Shown one piece after another: positions 31,475 to 42,818 of a stretch of 64,000 nucleotides of DNA. The notes beneath the pieces are model-generated. The model was not told where the DNA came from. It did not search any database and saw only the letters and a list, made by a program, of their open reading frames with translations. How positions within the stretch are numbered: the first letter of the stretch is position 1; the number at the start of each line of letters is the position of its first letter. The position numbers were made by a program, and so were the translations under genes. This DNA is from Siderastrea siderea (lineage: Eukaryota; Cnidaria; Anthozoa; Scleractinia; Rhizangiidae): positions 47,599,069 to 47,663,068 of the forward strand of contig OZ034975.1 in assembly GCA_964030785.1 (NCBI GenBank). Reading direction: 5' to 3'.

Positions 31475-34400
31475 AAAATAAATTTTTATCATTATTATTG
31501 AAAATAATATGAACTTGTACAATAACGCAACTTGCGGTTTTTCTAAATTTTTGTATTTCGGCTCAGACAAAAAAGCCAATACCACTGGAAAGAGCACCTC
31601 AAATAAATAATATGAAGTAAAACCTTGCTGACAAGCACAGAGAAAAGTCAGCAAATCTCGAAAAATGCACAGATGTTGTATATGGCGGTAGAGATTTGTT
31701 ACATACCAGGTATGTAAGAAATCTCTACTGCCATACAAATCTGTTAAAACTCATTGGTCTGTATCTTCACCTCGGGAAAAGATAATAGCACTCAAATTCA
31801 CAGGTTTTGCTAATTTTAGATTTTCTTTTCAGTGGTATTTACATGTTTTATGTCTAAGCCCCAAATACAAAATATTATTTAGCCAAAACTAAGTCAAGTT
31901 TATGCCCACTCAGTGCTTTGTAACCACAGTCAGGGCTAATTCCATTTCTTTCATTTGTTGACAGGAAGAACTGGCTTTAAATATCTCTCAACTTGTTCTG
32001 AGTTTCAGGAATGAACAATCAGGTATTGCAAAGTAAATGAAAGTTAAAACACTGCCAGTCAATATTGTTGACATGCTAAATACATCAGATATGTGTTTTA
32101 CTTGTAAGTGAACTGGGGCTGCAAAGAAGAAATTATTGGTCTCTAACAGGAGTTAAACCCATGACCTTCTGCACACCAATGAGATATTCTAACAAATTAT
32201 TGAGCTACTGTGATACCAAATTTTATCTTGTACTCAGAGTCCTTGGGCTTCTTGGTCAGTGGGTGGTTGCTGGGAGAGACCAAGCACGATTAGTATGTGC
32301 ATTTCTCAATTTCCCCGCATGGAAATCCTGATAAGATCACAGAAATGCTTTCCCTCCTCCCTCCCCTCATTCAGTTTTGTTTGGAAGGACTGAGGATTCA
32401 TCAGGGTGTTTTTGGTGGCAAAGCAACATTGATAAGGGGGGGAGTGGGAGAGATTTGTTGTGCTAGGTGATTTTCACAGTCAAAGTTCCCACTCATTCCC
32501 AAGTGTCTCAACAGTTTTGTCCGAGTTTGTAGGTTCATACAACCCAGCTGCATACCGCGAAGGTCAGTAATGTCAAGGGCGTGTACTCGCCTGGTGATGA
32601 AGAGAAAGATGTGTCTACCTTGCTGAAAGACACAGTTCTGTCTCCTGTGGTGGATTCAGGATTTATCCTTTCTAGTGACATGCTTTGACAAACTAAGTGC
32701 AATTTACTTATTACAGTTTATTCAGGGGCACCCGACAACTGCTTTTCATGAAATGCCTGTTCAGAAAGAATAAATCATTTACCTGAGATATTCAAAATTA
32801 AATTTAACAGAAAGCAGAGTTTTCTTTGGTAAAATGCCACCTCAAACTTCTGTAGCATGGGAAAATAAATTGCATTATTTTTGTTTTCAGAGGGGAAATA
32901 GGACCTTTAGGGGATAAAATAAGGCAAACTTGCATTTTCAGAATGCCTGGCAGGCCTAAGCAGCTTGACTTGGAAATTCAGGGGGATGGGATTCCACTCC
33001 CTAAATTTTCTGCAGCTTAAATTTTAAGCTTTAGAACCCAAACAGATTGACCTGTTGCTAACTCGTACAAATATCTCTTTAAAAGGAAATGAGACAGTCT
33101 AGGAAAATAGAAAACAACATTTTTAATTAATTATTTTGCTCCAATTTTTGTCATTGGGTACCCCTGTTTACGATGCCGATGCTCCAACCGCAAATGGTGC
33201 AGAAATGTAAGTATTTTAATGTTTAATTGTCACATTACTTTTTTTTCTTAGCCATCCTTTTTATCAAAACATTTTTCAAAACAATGCAGAGGGAATGGCA
33301 TGGAATTGACAGACTTAGATTGGATAAGTTTTACTTGGTAAGTCACACCATGACGGTACTAATAATTGTTAGTAGTGTTTTAAATCTTCATAGCAAATAT
33401 ATAAAAAAAACAGGTGGTAGCTGTTTATAAGCATGTCCACTTTTTCATAACAATTTAATATAACCTCATTGCTATATTCAGTTTACAGTGGTTAACACTT
33501 ATCAGCCTTACACAGTGGTTTCATTAAAACGAAGCAACCAGCAGATTTTGTTATGATTTGAACCCAAGTAGCCACCTACTTTGGCTTTATGTTCAGTTAA
33601 ATTATTATCAAAAACTAGCTAGGTTGCTGCCTACTTTGGTTAGCACTAATGCTTACTTTAACCCTTTAGCACTAACAGTGTTCAAAATGAAATTTCTTTT
33701 TACATTATCATTGCTTGTTCAAACATTCAATTAAGTGATGAAAATAAAGAAAGTGATCACCAAGGATCAGATGTCTTGATATTTAGACAAATTCTCGTTA
33801 CAAGTTCCATAAGAAATGTATGGAGAACAGTAAGGAGAATATGTGTTTTTATACCAGGGCTTAAAGGGTTAAAAGTTAATGAAAAACTTGCTTGCAAACA
33901 GCCACCACCTGATTGTAATGATCACTTCTTCGTACGTTGTCAAAACCTCAGCTACCAAGCTCAGTCTTTATAGAACTTCTGCAACCTTTCCAGACAATCA
34001 TGCTAGACAAACTGTTCGTATTTTAAAACTACTATTAAAGCTATTGTTGTTTCTCTTTTTGCAGCTTATGCGTTTCTTTGTGAAGGAAACTTTCAATTTT
34101 CTTAAGAAAAGTGGTTGGGATGAGAGGTATATAAAGTGTTATAATTATAAAGTTATTTGATTTGATGTAATCTGAATGAATGTCAAGAAAATGAAATTAT
34201 TGCTGCAGTAGTAATAACAAATTGTTCTATTTTTTTATTTTAGGTTGGTCACAGAAGTGAGCCGCATTTTCCAGGAAGAACCTTTAAATCCCAGCAGTCA
34301 AGCAGTATGTATTTCAAAATAATTCTGAAATATTAGTACATTTACTTTTCCCTTATCCAAACTCTTTGCTTTGCCAAGGTGTATAAATTATTAAGGAGTC

Positions 34401-36480
34401 TTAAAAGGCTGGAGGGGAGGGGAGGGGGGAGTTGAACTATCCTCCCTCCATGAAGTAGCATTTTATCCACTGTGGGAGTAGTAATGCTTGTAGATGCTTC
34501 ACAAGCCAGAGTTATTAATTAAATCACCAGCTGTTGAGGGCCGTTTTTATAGGCTCAGGAAGATTTTGTTTCATGTCTGTCTCAATCTGGGAATATTCAC
34601 TAAAAACTAAATGAACGTGCCATGAGATCTATTGTTAATGATATCACTAGTACTTATGATGCACTACTAGAAATAGCAAACATGTCCACTCTGCATAATA
34701 GAAGGGTACAAGATATGCATATACTTAATATATAAAGCTATTCATGGAACAACATCGACTCCACTTAGCACTCTCCTGATGCTAAGAAGCAACACACGTA
34801 ACTTGCGAGGTGAACTCAAGTTAGCCCAACCAAGAGTAAACACTACAAAGTATGGTCTAAACACTTTCAGGTACTATGGACCAAAAATCTGGAACTCCTT
34901 GACTGATAAATTAAGAACTTCTCCTACCATTAAAAGAAGAATGTAACTATCATATTTGTAGCACCTAACAGTTCAGATACCATAGTCTTTTTATTTCCTC
35001 TTTCTATTTTCATTTCTGTTACCATGTAAATAGTTTTTGCAATTATCTTGTATCTTTTTTAGCCATGTAAATAGTTTTATAATGAATGTTTTATTTTCTT
35101 TTAGCTAATTTTGTATAATTATATTTTTTACTTTATTTTTCCAAAACTCTATGCATTAGCCACTTAAGCTAGGGGCCTAGCAAGCTCCAGGTTTCAAGTA
35201 TAAATAAAGTATGATGATGATGATGACTAAGTTAAACACGAAAAATAATTAACCATTGTACTTTCAATTGACAATTTAATAAATAAAAGGTGTTAATTAG
35301 AATAGATTTTGGCAATTTTGTTATTTTGAAATGTTGATTATGCTTTCAAGATAATTTGATCCAGAAATGAGTGAAATCATATTTGCAGCATCTAAGCAAT
35401 TTGAGCAACATCAATTTAAGCAATGTCTTTTTAGTCTGTCTTGAAATCCTTATCTCTTTTTGGTTAAAAAGCAATTGCTTAAATTACTTACAAACTGCAG
35501 AGATCATTCTGTCATGTACTTTTGTATATTCGTTTTGTCAATCTCCAGGCTCCTGATGAGATTCGACTTCACCTTGTGTCTGTGTATTTAGCTGAACTTG
35601 GATCTGTTGCTGATGGCCAGGTACAAAAAATTTGTTGATTGTATTATAGTCAACTCCCACCTTGCGTATGCTTGGTTGTTACGGACACTGTTATTACAGA
35701 CAAGAGCTTTTAAAAGTCCTGGCCAAAAACAATTTAATGAAAATAATTCCCACCATTACTGACTTTCTCTATCACGGACATACTTTACCTCGTTCGTACA
35801 GTTGGCAACTGTTAACTCGAATCCTCGTTAACTCGATGCTCGCACTAACTCGGAGCAAAATTGATTTCCCCAGGATTTGCTCCATACATTTAATGTAATT
35901 TTACCTTTGATAACTCAAGTCTCCCACTAACTTGAAGACACTTTGTTTCCAGGCTTCAGGTCATTTTCCTTATAATTTTACCCTCAATAACTCGAATCTC
36001 ATTTGTCAAAGTGTAGTGAGACAAAACATACTCCATAACATTGCTTTACCAAATTCATTTTGAATCAAATTTTGACAAATACAGCAGCACGTATCTTAAA
36101 AAATTGATGTGTCTAATTGTCCTTTGTGTCCTTTCTTGGTGTTGTGTTACAAAAAACGTGTCAGTTCTTTCTGTTACAAGTGGTGTCAGTGGGAATCCCA
36201 TCCACTGATAACTTGAACTCCTGTCAACTTGAACCTTTGTTGATTTCCCAGCTTGAAGTTTTGAGTTATCAGTAGTCAGCTCAACTTTATTTTTTAATTT
36301 AATTAATTCCCACTTGTGTTTTTTAGGTCCATTCTGATGTGTTACTGGAGCTTTTGGATCCTCTGTTCCTTCTGGCAGCGCACTCTAACAAGTAAGATTT
36401 TCTGACATCATTAACTAGAGAAGTAGAAATTACGTCATGACTCAGTCTGTTGAGTTATAGAGTAATTTTTCGAGTGCCTG

Positions 36481-36518
<38 letters not shown>

Positions 36519-39500
36519 GATACTCTATCTCTGAAATGTTTGATTGTTTGTATGTTCTTTTCTATAGTAAAACTGTAACCACTGCAGTGAAGAAAAATCT
36601 GTTTGAGCATCTTGTCCATAATGACACAGAGGTATCAGACGAGAAACAGGACACAATTATGGCAAAGGTACAATAATTCAGTTATAAACAGCCTCCCAAT
36701 GAATAAATGAACATGATGGATTGCTTCATCTTCAAGGATCAAATTACTGGTTTTCTTCAATTAAGTGCCATGAAGGAGCAAACTCCCTTAAATAACATGT
36801 TAGTTAAATGACAGTTAAACAAATTTGACTGCCATGAGCTTAGCAGTTTGTTCCGATCAGTGGTCAAGCTCACAAGTTCAGGCTTATGTGGGTCATTGTT
36901 GCTTTGTCTCGGCTGAGATCTTCTTCGAGTTCTCAAGCAGTTTGTAGCGGTTCTGTAGTGGTCATTTTCAGCATTTCTGAGTGGTTTTATGTAGCGGTTG
37001 TTTAAGATACCCCAGGCACCCACCTTTGGTTAACTACGTGGGTAGGTGATTGGCCTGAAATAAGATGTAGATTTTGACCATTTTGGTTTAAAATTTTGGG
37101 GCAGGTTTTGTCTTAGCCTCCAACGTAGACGTTCTTTTGGCTCATCACGCCATCTTTCCTAAAGATCGCGTGACGAGCCAAAAGATTGTCTGCGTAGGAG
37201 GCTAGTTTTGTCTGAGAGTACCCATCAGAAATTGGGATAGAACTGCATATAGTGCCAACTAAAATACTGAGGAGTATCCAAATGCCATTCTCCCTTGTCC
37301 TGGCAGTGCTCTTAGGTGTGTTATGAATCTGAACTACATGTAAACAGCGAGCCTTCACTCCTGAAAAACAGTCAGAAAGAGAGCACATGGCAAGGCAAGG
37401 CCGGGCAGTTGCCTAATGGACAATTAGTTCTAAATTCAAGCTGATTACTGAAGTTAAAAAATAAAAAGTAAAAAATTCGAAATTATGAAGTTATATGCAC
37501 CCAATGTACTTGTTTTTGGAATGGTGATGAATGGAAGAATGAATGATGGAAGGGTTATGGATTGTTAGATACCAGTGCCGTGTACATGTTTGACTGATTT
37601 CAATAAGTTTTTTTCTTTTAAGGTTGATTTTGCTGCAGTTGCTGACAGATTGTTTAGTTTAGCTAGTGATAGAAATATTCTGGGTCGAAACAGAAACCAG
37701 CTGTTTGATTGGGCTAAAAGGTGAGAAGTGTCAGTCAATTAATCTGTCAGTTGTCGATGATCCATCTGTTACTCAAATTTAAAACTTGTCTGTTAACTAA
37801 GAAGAAAGTTATTGATCAAGATAATTCAAGTTTTAATTGTGATATTTCAGATTGCATATATTTATCAATGAAAAATCCTTTATCTCTCTGAATAACCATT
37901 TGAAATTCTTTTTCTTTTTTAACTTTTTACAGGCTGAGAAAGTTTTCTAAGGGTAAGTAACAACCCTTTTGATGTCATCTCATGTTAACACTTCCTTTAA
38001 CCCTTTAAGCCCTGATATAAAAATGTATATTCTCCTTACTGTTCTCCATACATTTCTTATGGGACTTGTAAGGAGAATTGGTCTCAATGTCAAGACATCT
38101 TATCCTTAGTGATCACTTCTTTTATCCTCATCACTTGAATGTTTGAACAAGTAGTAATAATGTACAGAGAAATTTCATTTTCATCAGCCTCTGTAGCATG
38201 AAGGATGAGTTGCTAGTCTACCACATTGTGGAGTGAGGGTCTTGCCTAAAGAATCAACATGGTAATTCAGCGACCAACCAAGCCTCGAACCACCAATCCT
38301 CTGATCTTTGCAATCTCTGATCGAAAGTTGGGCATGCTAACTGCTGTGCATCAGGCCTTTGCTATTTGACTGCACAGTCAAATAGTGAAGCTCCTCTCCG
38401 TTTTTTACCTGAGTACGTGTGCTACAAGTGTATTTGGTCATTGGTTTTTGTTTTCTGCTCAGCTTTTTCAATCAGTCCATAATCATTTGGTATTTTAGAA
38501 AAATAAAATTACTGTTATCAATAGCAGTCACTGCGTCATTTTAAATAATATTTTTCTTCTACCACTCAGGCGAACAAGATGTTGGTCAGGCTGTGCAACA
38601 AGAGGAGCATTTAAATGGTCTATCTGTGGGATCAAAGAGGAAGACTTCACCATGCAAAACGTCTGACATTACAAACTGCAATACAACTGAGGATGACGAT
38701 GGTAAGGAAAGTCAATCTGGGGAGGGGAAAACCAAAAGGAAAAGGAACAAACATGTGGAAGTGGAAACGGTACTGGAAAACAGGGCAAAAGGGGACCATG
38801 AATCTACAGAAGAGAAAAAAGAGGCAAAGAGAAAGAGAAAAATTAATAAGGAAGAAAATTTAGGTAATGCATCATCTTTGGGTGAACAAGGAACTCTTGA
38901 AGAGGTTAAAACTGAGCCCAAGAAGAAGAAAAAGAAAACAAAAATTGTGTCTGACAGCAATGACAAAACTACAACCAGTAAAAAGTCTGGAAACTCAGAA
39001 CATAAGGATAATGTTGAAGACTCTGGTATTGTAAATGGAAGCCATGAAGATGATGATGAATTGCTAGCTTCAGAAATTGTACCACAAACAAACAAGTTAC
39101 GTAAAAATGGCAGCAGTATAAATGACACTTCTGTTGTGCATGGCAATGCAAGGAGTTCACTAGAAAAAGCTGAACTTGCATTGGCAAGTACAGCTGAAAA
39201 AAAGGTTTTGCGAAAAGTAACAAGCCCCAATAGTGAGCCGTTTGCACAGTTTCAAAAAAGTACTACACCACTGGCATTTGTGAGACGATGTCTACCTAAA
39301 ACACCAAGATCAGAACCACAAAGAAGCAAAGCAGACAAAAGAAAGGTTGGTTGTTTGATAACAATATTAGGTCTCTGTTTTTAATAAGGTGTCTGCATCA
39401 GTGAGATGTTTACCTTTTAATCAATAAGCCCAGCCTAGTCCCTAGGCGTTCTCTCTTGCCCCGTCGTCCGCACGAAGTCTGGGAAGGGGTGGATGAGAGA

Positions 39501-40653
39501 GTTCTCAGCGAATCTCTCTTGGTGACGTCATGGCGCACAGTCCAGGTTTGACTGAGCCAAGAACGCCTTGGGACTAGGCTGCAATAAGCCTTCTTTTTTG
39601 GTTATCTGTCTGCTCAAACAAGCTGTCTGTGTGTGGTAAAGAGTTTGAGGACCAAACTTGTTGTTACATTCTGTAATTTGTGCTTCAGGATCAAACTCCA
39701 GGATCAGTACCAGCCAAGGGAACACGTAAGAGAGTTAGAATCGAGGTGTCAAAAAATACCACACATACCACACAAGGTTTGTTTGATGACAGAACAATTT
39801 TTGTTTGATGACTGAATATTACGTTTTGTCCATTCAGTTCCAAGGATAAGGTGTAAACTCTCCAGTAACTTTTTTCTTGATAATAATGTTTATTTTCATT
39901 TGTTGGAAAATTCATACCTGGAATGCTTGTGGACAGTGGACTTTAGTAGTTAGGGCACTGGGTTTGTAGTCCAGAGGGCCTGGGTACAACCCCTTCTCTC
40001 TGGTTGTTTGTCTGTTCCAGGCTCCAAGATAAAAAGAACAGCAGTATGACTGCCCCTGTTCTCCCCAGATCCCACAACTCACTCTCATGACTTCTTTGTA
40101 ACATTCACTGTCCCTACTGAGAGGCAATTCCTTATACGTGAGAAGCCATCCCTAATATCTGAGATGCCGTCAAGTTTAAGTTTGAAGTTCAAAGCCATCC
40201 CTACTATCTAAGAGGCCATCCCTAGTAACTGAGAGCCTCGAACAAGCCAAACACTTGTTGGATTTGTTACACAGCAGTCCCAATTTTAAGTCCTTGGCCA
40301 CCCCTCTGCATGTCAGGATTACAACCAAGTTTCTTTCTTTGACTGTAGTGCTGATAGTGAAGCTGAACCCTACTGGATGAGCACCAGTATTGTTTCAAGA
40401 ATAACGTACTTGACTATCTTTTTAAATTTTCTCAAAAGACTATCATCGCAGTTTGAAGGAAAGCCCAAAGATTCCATTTGATGCAAACAGGACACCCACC
40501 CAGGGACTACTAAAGTCGCCACCCAACCAAGCATCACTGAAGTCACCACCTAAACTGAGGAGAACTCCTCTTCACATTAAAAAGAGGGCATCATTTACAG
40601 ACTCTGGACAATCCAGGACTGCTCAAAGGCGTAAAGCTGTTGACTTCTTTTGA
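28113..40653 (+). CDS. RRP1: RRP1 (Nop52-type nucleolar rRNA-processing protein), 14 exons
   Basis: Coding exons read in phase: 28113-28236, 31247-31326, 31965-32022, 33252-33337, 34065-34126, 34244-34304, 35549-35620, 36327-36391, 36568-36667, 37623-37720, 37933-37952, 38570-39345, 39689-39776, 40439-40653. All have GT-AG junctions, and the total is 634 aa. The N-terminal ~275 residues are the Nop52 domain: [66 protein letters not shown] and [10 protein letters not shown]. The C-terminal half is a Lys-rich, acidic-patched tail with several KRKRK/KKKKKK runs. It ends [29 protein letters not shown] and RRKAVDFF, which resemble the C-terminus of vertebrate RRP1B. RRP1 acts in the nucleolus in 27S-type pre-rRNA processing and 60S assembly (family knowledge). 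Introns 1-8 are full of repeats. It converges with PFDN2. Confidence 0.9.
28319..28461. mobile_element. MITE, 143 bp, TIR ggttttacctcggtgtaag type, 9-bp TSD (copy 1, RRP1 intron 1)
   Basis: The left end ggtttacctcggtgtaagaa and the right end ttcttacaccgaggtaaagcc form the inverted repeat. The nonamer CAAATTAAG is exact on both sides (28310-28318, 28462-28470). The copy at 44061-44203 is also 143 bp, in the opposite orientation. Confidence 0.92.
29973..29979 (+). promoter_or_regulatory. TATA box of the transposon-borne gene
   Basis: tataaaa lies about 100 bp upstream of the ATG at 30076, between the direct repeats and the gene. It suggests that the element carries its own promoter rather than relying on RRP1. 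Confidence 0.6.
30076..30564 (+). CDS. Transposon-borne PHD-like zinc-finger protein, 2 exons, 126 aa
   Basis: Exon 1 is 30076-30184 (donor gtaagt) and exon 2 is 30293-30564 (acceptor cacttcag), joined in phase with a TAA stop. Residues 7-34 form a compact metal-binding pattern, C7-x2-C10-x12-C23-x2-C26-x4-H31-x2-C34 (with CDGCGLWNH). It looks like the first part of a PHD/zinc-ribbon finger; the last ligand pair of a full PHD is not seen. Residues 37-126 are a basic, helix-rich tail ([34 protein letters not shown]), possibly coiled coil or DNA-binding. A TATA box precedes and AATAAA (30835) follows. Similar fingers accompany transposases in cnidarian DNA transposons (recollection, unverified). 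No transposase domain remains, so it is an accessory or domesticated product. Confidence 0.6.
30835..30840 (+). terminator. Poly(A) signal of the transposon-borne gene
   Basis: AATAAA lies about 270 bp after the TAA stop at 30564, still inside the element. Confidence 0.5.
31437..31473. repeat. (ATT)n microsatellite in RRP1 intron 2
   Basis: A trinucleotide run within RRP1 intron 2 that causes a poly-Asn artefact frame on the minus strand. Confidence 0.9.
32130..32230 (-). repeat. tRNA-derived SINE fragment (minus) in RRP1 intron 3
   Basis: On the minus strand: cacagtagctcaataatttg (A-box-like), then after about 40 bp ggtcatgggtttaactcctg, a degenerate B-box. Spacing fits a tRNA head. It is too degenerate to be a functional tRNA. 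Confidence 0.5.
33662..33868. mobile_element. piggyBac-like MITE, 207 bp, TTAA target (RRP1 intron 4)
   Basis: The ends ccctttagcact and ccagggcttaaaggg are mirrored at the tips (ccctttag/cttaaaggg). The element is flanked by TTAA at 33658-33661 and 33869-33872. TTAA plus ccc-starting ends is the piggyBac pattern. A second copy starts at 38001 in the opposite orientation. Confidence 0.75.
34600..35227 (+). pseudogene. CR1/L2-type LINE 3' end (RT C-terminus and tail) in RRP1 intron 6
   Basis: Frames give [13 protein letters not shown], then after a frame break [36 protein letters not shown] and [18 protein letters not shown]. This is the typical C-terminal region of CR1/L2-like RT ORFs. A 3' UTR of about 300 bp ends aataaagtatgatgatgatg, an ATG-repeat tail usual for such elements. 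It is 5'-truncated and broken. Confidence 0.75.
35798..36286. mobile_element. pogo/Tigger-like degenerate element in RRP1 intron 7
   Basis: The left end reads cagttggcaactgttaactc then gaatcctcgttaactcgatg. The right end reads back cagcttgaagttttgagtta then tcagtagtc. The interior repeats (t)aactcgaa/(t)aacttgaa words. It resembles the 11014-11189 element in logic, but the ends are decayed. Confidence 0.5.
36486..36516. repeat. (AT)n microsatellite in RRP1 intron 8
   Basis: A dinucleotide AT run of about 30 bp between exons 8 and 9. Confidence 0.9.
37114..37204. mobile_element. 91-bp MITE with 9-bp TSD in RRP1 intron 9
   Basis: The ends tagcctccaacgtagacg and gtctgcgtaggaggcta are inverted, with inner arms cttttggctc / gagccaaaag. 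The nonamer GTTTTGTCT is exact on both sides (37105-37113, 37205-37213). Confidence 0.88.
38001..38180. mobile_element. Second, truncated piggyBac-like MITE copy (RRP1 intron 11)
   Basis: It starts after TTAA (37997-38000) with ccctttaagccctgatataa. It follows the reverse complement of 33662-33868 (tattctccttactgttctcc, ttcttatgggacttgtaagg, agtgatcactt, gaaatttcatttt) and then loses its far end next to a SINE-like sequence. Confidence 0.65.
38185..38365 (-). repeat. tRNA-derived SINE (minus) in RRP1 intron 11
   Basis: On the minus strand: gcacagcagttagcatgccc (A-box-like), then about 40 bp later gtggttcgaggcttgg, a good B-box. This is followed by a non-tRNA body. The pieces fit a SINE rather than a tRNA gene. 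Confidence 0.55.
39431..39581. mobile_element. MITE, 151 bp, 9-bp TSD (second copy of the cagcctagt family, RRP1 intron 12)
   Basis: The ends cagcctagtccctaggcg and cgccttgggactaggctg are inverted. The nonamer CAATAAGCC is exact on both sides (39422-39430, 39582-39590). It shares ends and a ggtgacgtca core word with 25524-25682. Confidence 0.9.
39930..40135 (+). repeat. tRNA-derived SINE in RRP1 intron 13
   Basis: gactttagtagttagggcac (A-box region) and cctgggtacaacccc (B-box) have tRNA-like spacing. A body follows with ctgttccaggctccaagata. The same body words (gccagttccaggctctgaga) recur at 51330-51350, suggesting a second truncated copy there. Confidence 0.6.
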
Positions 40654-42671
40654 ATTTGTAATCATTTTCAACAAATCTCACTCCTTTGTAATTCCTCATA
40701 AATTTCTCTCACCACGATTCAGTCTGCCGTTAGGTTTCTCAAGAGGAAAATCATTTCTTCAAGAGCCAATCATAAAAATACAGTTGCAGTGGAGGACATC
40801 TTCCATAACAAGTCTATCAAGTAGAATTGTCCTCGGGAGGAATGAGAATACTGTAGTATAATAGCCTATATAATTATTATATAGGCTTGATCTGAATTTT
40901 TTTGTGCCAAAACCCCTTAGAAACACTTTTATTAATTTTCTATACAGTCACTGAAAAACAAATCGCACACATTATCTGGATATTTTCTGAATGTTTTTAT
41001 CGTTGTCAACTCGTTTTATGGGATGGATGCCAACAATATACTTTAGAGTGTGTCTATTTCCCCTTTTCTCTCCAAGAAGACTGTCGATGGAGTGCTAGAC
41101 CAAGCAACCACTTTCATTGTTACACACATATGTTCTCTGAAGCCTAGTCTAAACAAATACTAGAGTTCCCAACAGAGTTAAATAGAGTTGAAGCTCTTGC
41201 TTTGTTCCAAGCACTTATGCGCCATTAGCAACTCTCGTGGACTGCACTCTTGTGTAGTTCAACCCTGGTGAATGGTAGTCAGTCAAGCTCAAGTTTATCG
41301 AAAGAAAACTCATGGTCAACTGAACCCTTGACAAGACTTGTTCATTTTTGCCTTAAACTTTTAATACAGAGGTGTTAGCAATAGTAGTCTGAAATGTCAG
41401 CCATTGTGTTCCCCCTAACCCATAGGGGGCACAGGAGATCCCCCTGTTGGTTAGGGGGAGGAGATGGCTGACATTTCAGACTACTGGTAATAAAAGGTTG
41501 ACTGTACTTACTACATCGATTAAGAAAAAAATATGAAGAGCCGGGTCAATAAGCATGACTGCACCAAACGTAGCCCATGATCAGGCACTATTTCCATTTG
41601 GCTTAGTAAGCCATTCCTTCAGCAACCTAATATGCAAGAGTAAATAAGAGTACTGCTGAACTACTGCCTGACAGCATTTTGAATCAAATAAACCGTCTTA
41701 CACTTTTTACCCAAGACACACCTATTGACATACATGACTATTGTTCTCAAGTTGAGAGAACCTTTTTTGAGTACCCAGAGGGTGGAAAAAGTGACCTTTT
41801 GTTGTGTACCATGTCCAATGGGAAAACACTAAAAAAAATCAATTTAAATTTAGTTGTACATTTCAGAACTTTGGTCAAAATCTTAAATTTACAGCTCTCT
41901 TAATTCCTCAAGTTTTCCTCAAATTCAGCATTATTGTTTGCACCGAAGCAAAGTTTGAGCAGCGCCTCCAAAACTTTACCATCAGATGCATGCAATACTG
42001 CCAACTATGTAAGCAACAACAAGTTTAAACAAGGGAAATCATAAGCATGAAAGAGGCTTGAAAACATATATTTAGTGTTTTGTTTGAGACAATAGATATA
42101 TCAAACACCTCAGAGAGTGTTTAATCAACACATCCAACTCCTAATTTTGTCCAAAGAAAACTCTGCTCTGCATGGTTTTTTAAAACTCTTTTCATGGTGT
42201 TGGAATCCTGATGAAAAGCTCCCTGGTGTTTGACCTATTCTTCTCAAACTCATTAATAATTCATAAGGAGAAAACAAAGGAAATCACTACCGTAACGGTG
42301 GTTTGGATACCGGATCTTAATTAGGATAAAATTTTGCGAACTTTTGCTTTGAATTTCTCCAAGAATTATGAATGGTTTGAGAAGCCATATCAAAAACTCG
42401 AAAGAGTGTTTCATCAGGTATCCAAACACCTCGAAGTCAGTTTAAAAATCTCGGCTACGCCTTGTTTTTTCAACCTAATTCTTGGTGATGAAGCACTCGT
42501 TCTCATGCATGATGTATTACTTGACCATGCCTTTCCACTAAAACACAAATTTGCACAAAGCCAACAGGCTACTAGTGGCAATACTTTATACTATAAATAA
42601 AGAACTTCTCCTTGTGGGCCTTCACCTAGTTTGTAGATAGCACCAGTAAGGAGAATCTCGTCACAGATCAA
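40654..42671. other. RRP1 downstream region, convergent with PFDN2
   Basis: 2 kb lie between the RRP1 stop and the PFDN2 poly(A) signal. The stretch holds a fold-back element (41388-41491) and diverged repeats around 42110-42430 sharing ccaaacacctc and agagtgttt words. No gene is recognised. No strong plus-strand AATAAA lies close behind the RRP1 stop. Confidence 0.4.
41388..41491. mobile_element. Fold-back element, agtagtctgaaatgtcagcc ends
   Basis: agtagtctgaaatgtcagcc at the left and ggctgacatttcagactact at the right are perfect inverted 20-mers. Inner ccccctaacc/ggttaggggg arms are also inverted. About 104 bp, without an obvious target duplication. Confidence 0.75.
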
Positions 42672-42677
42672 TTTATT
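42672..42677 (-). terminator. PFDN2: Poly(A) signal of PFDN2
   Basis: Plus-strand tttatt is AATAAA on the minus strand, about 140 bp past the PFDN2 stop codon. Confidence 0.6.
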
Positions 42678-42818
42678 CTTGTGACTTCACACTGAAGGAA
42701 AACTTAGATGCTGACAGCAACAGGGCAGAGAGAATAAAAGACAAAAGGTGAGCTACTGTTGTTGGAGTCCACTATATTTGATTTTTTTATAAATACAGCT
42801 GTATCACAAAATAATGCC

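Noticed and set aside
31343..31738. 131-aa minus-strand frame
   Set aside because: Poly-Asn from (ATT)n plus intronic sequence of RRP1; no domain.
38712..39230. 172-aa minus-strand frame
   Set aside because: Antisense shadow of the Lys-rich exon 12 of RRP1 (Phe/Leu/Ser-rich complement).
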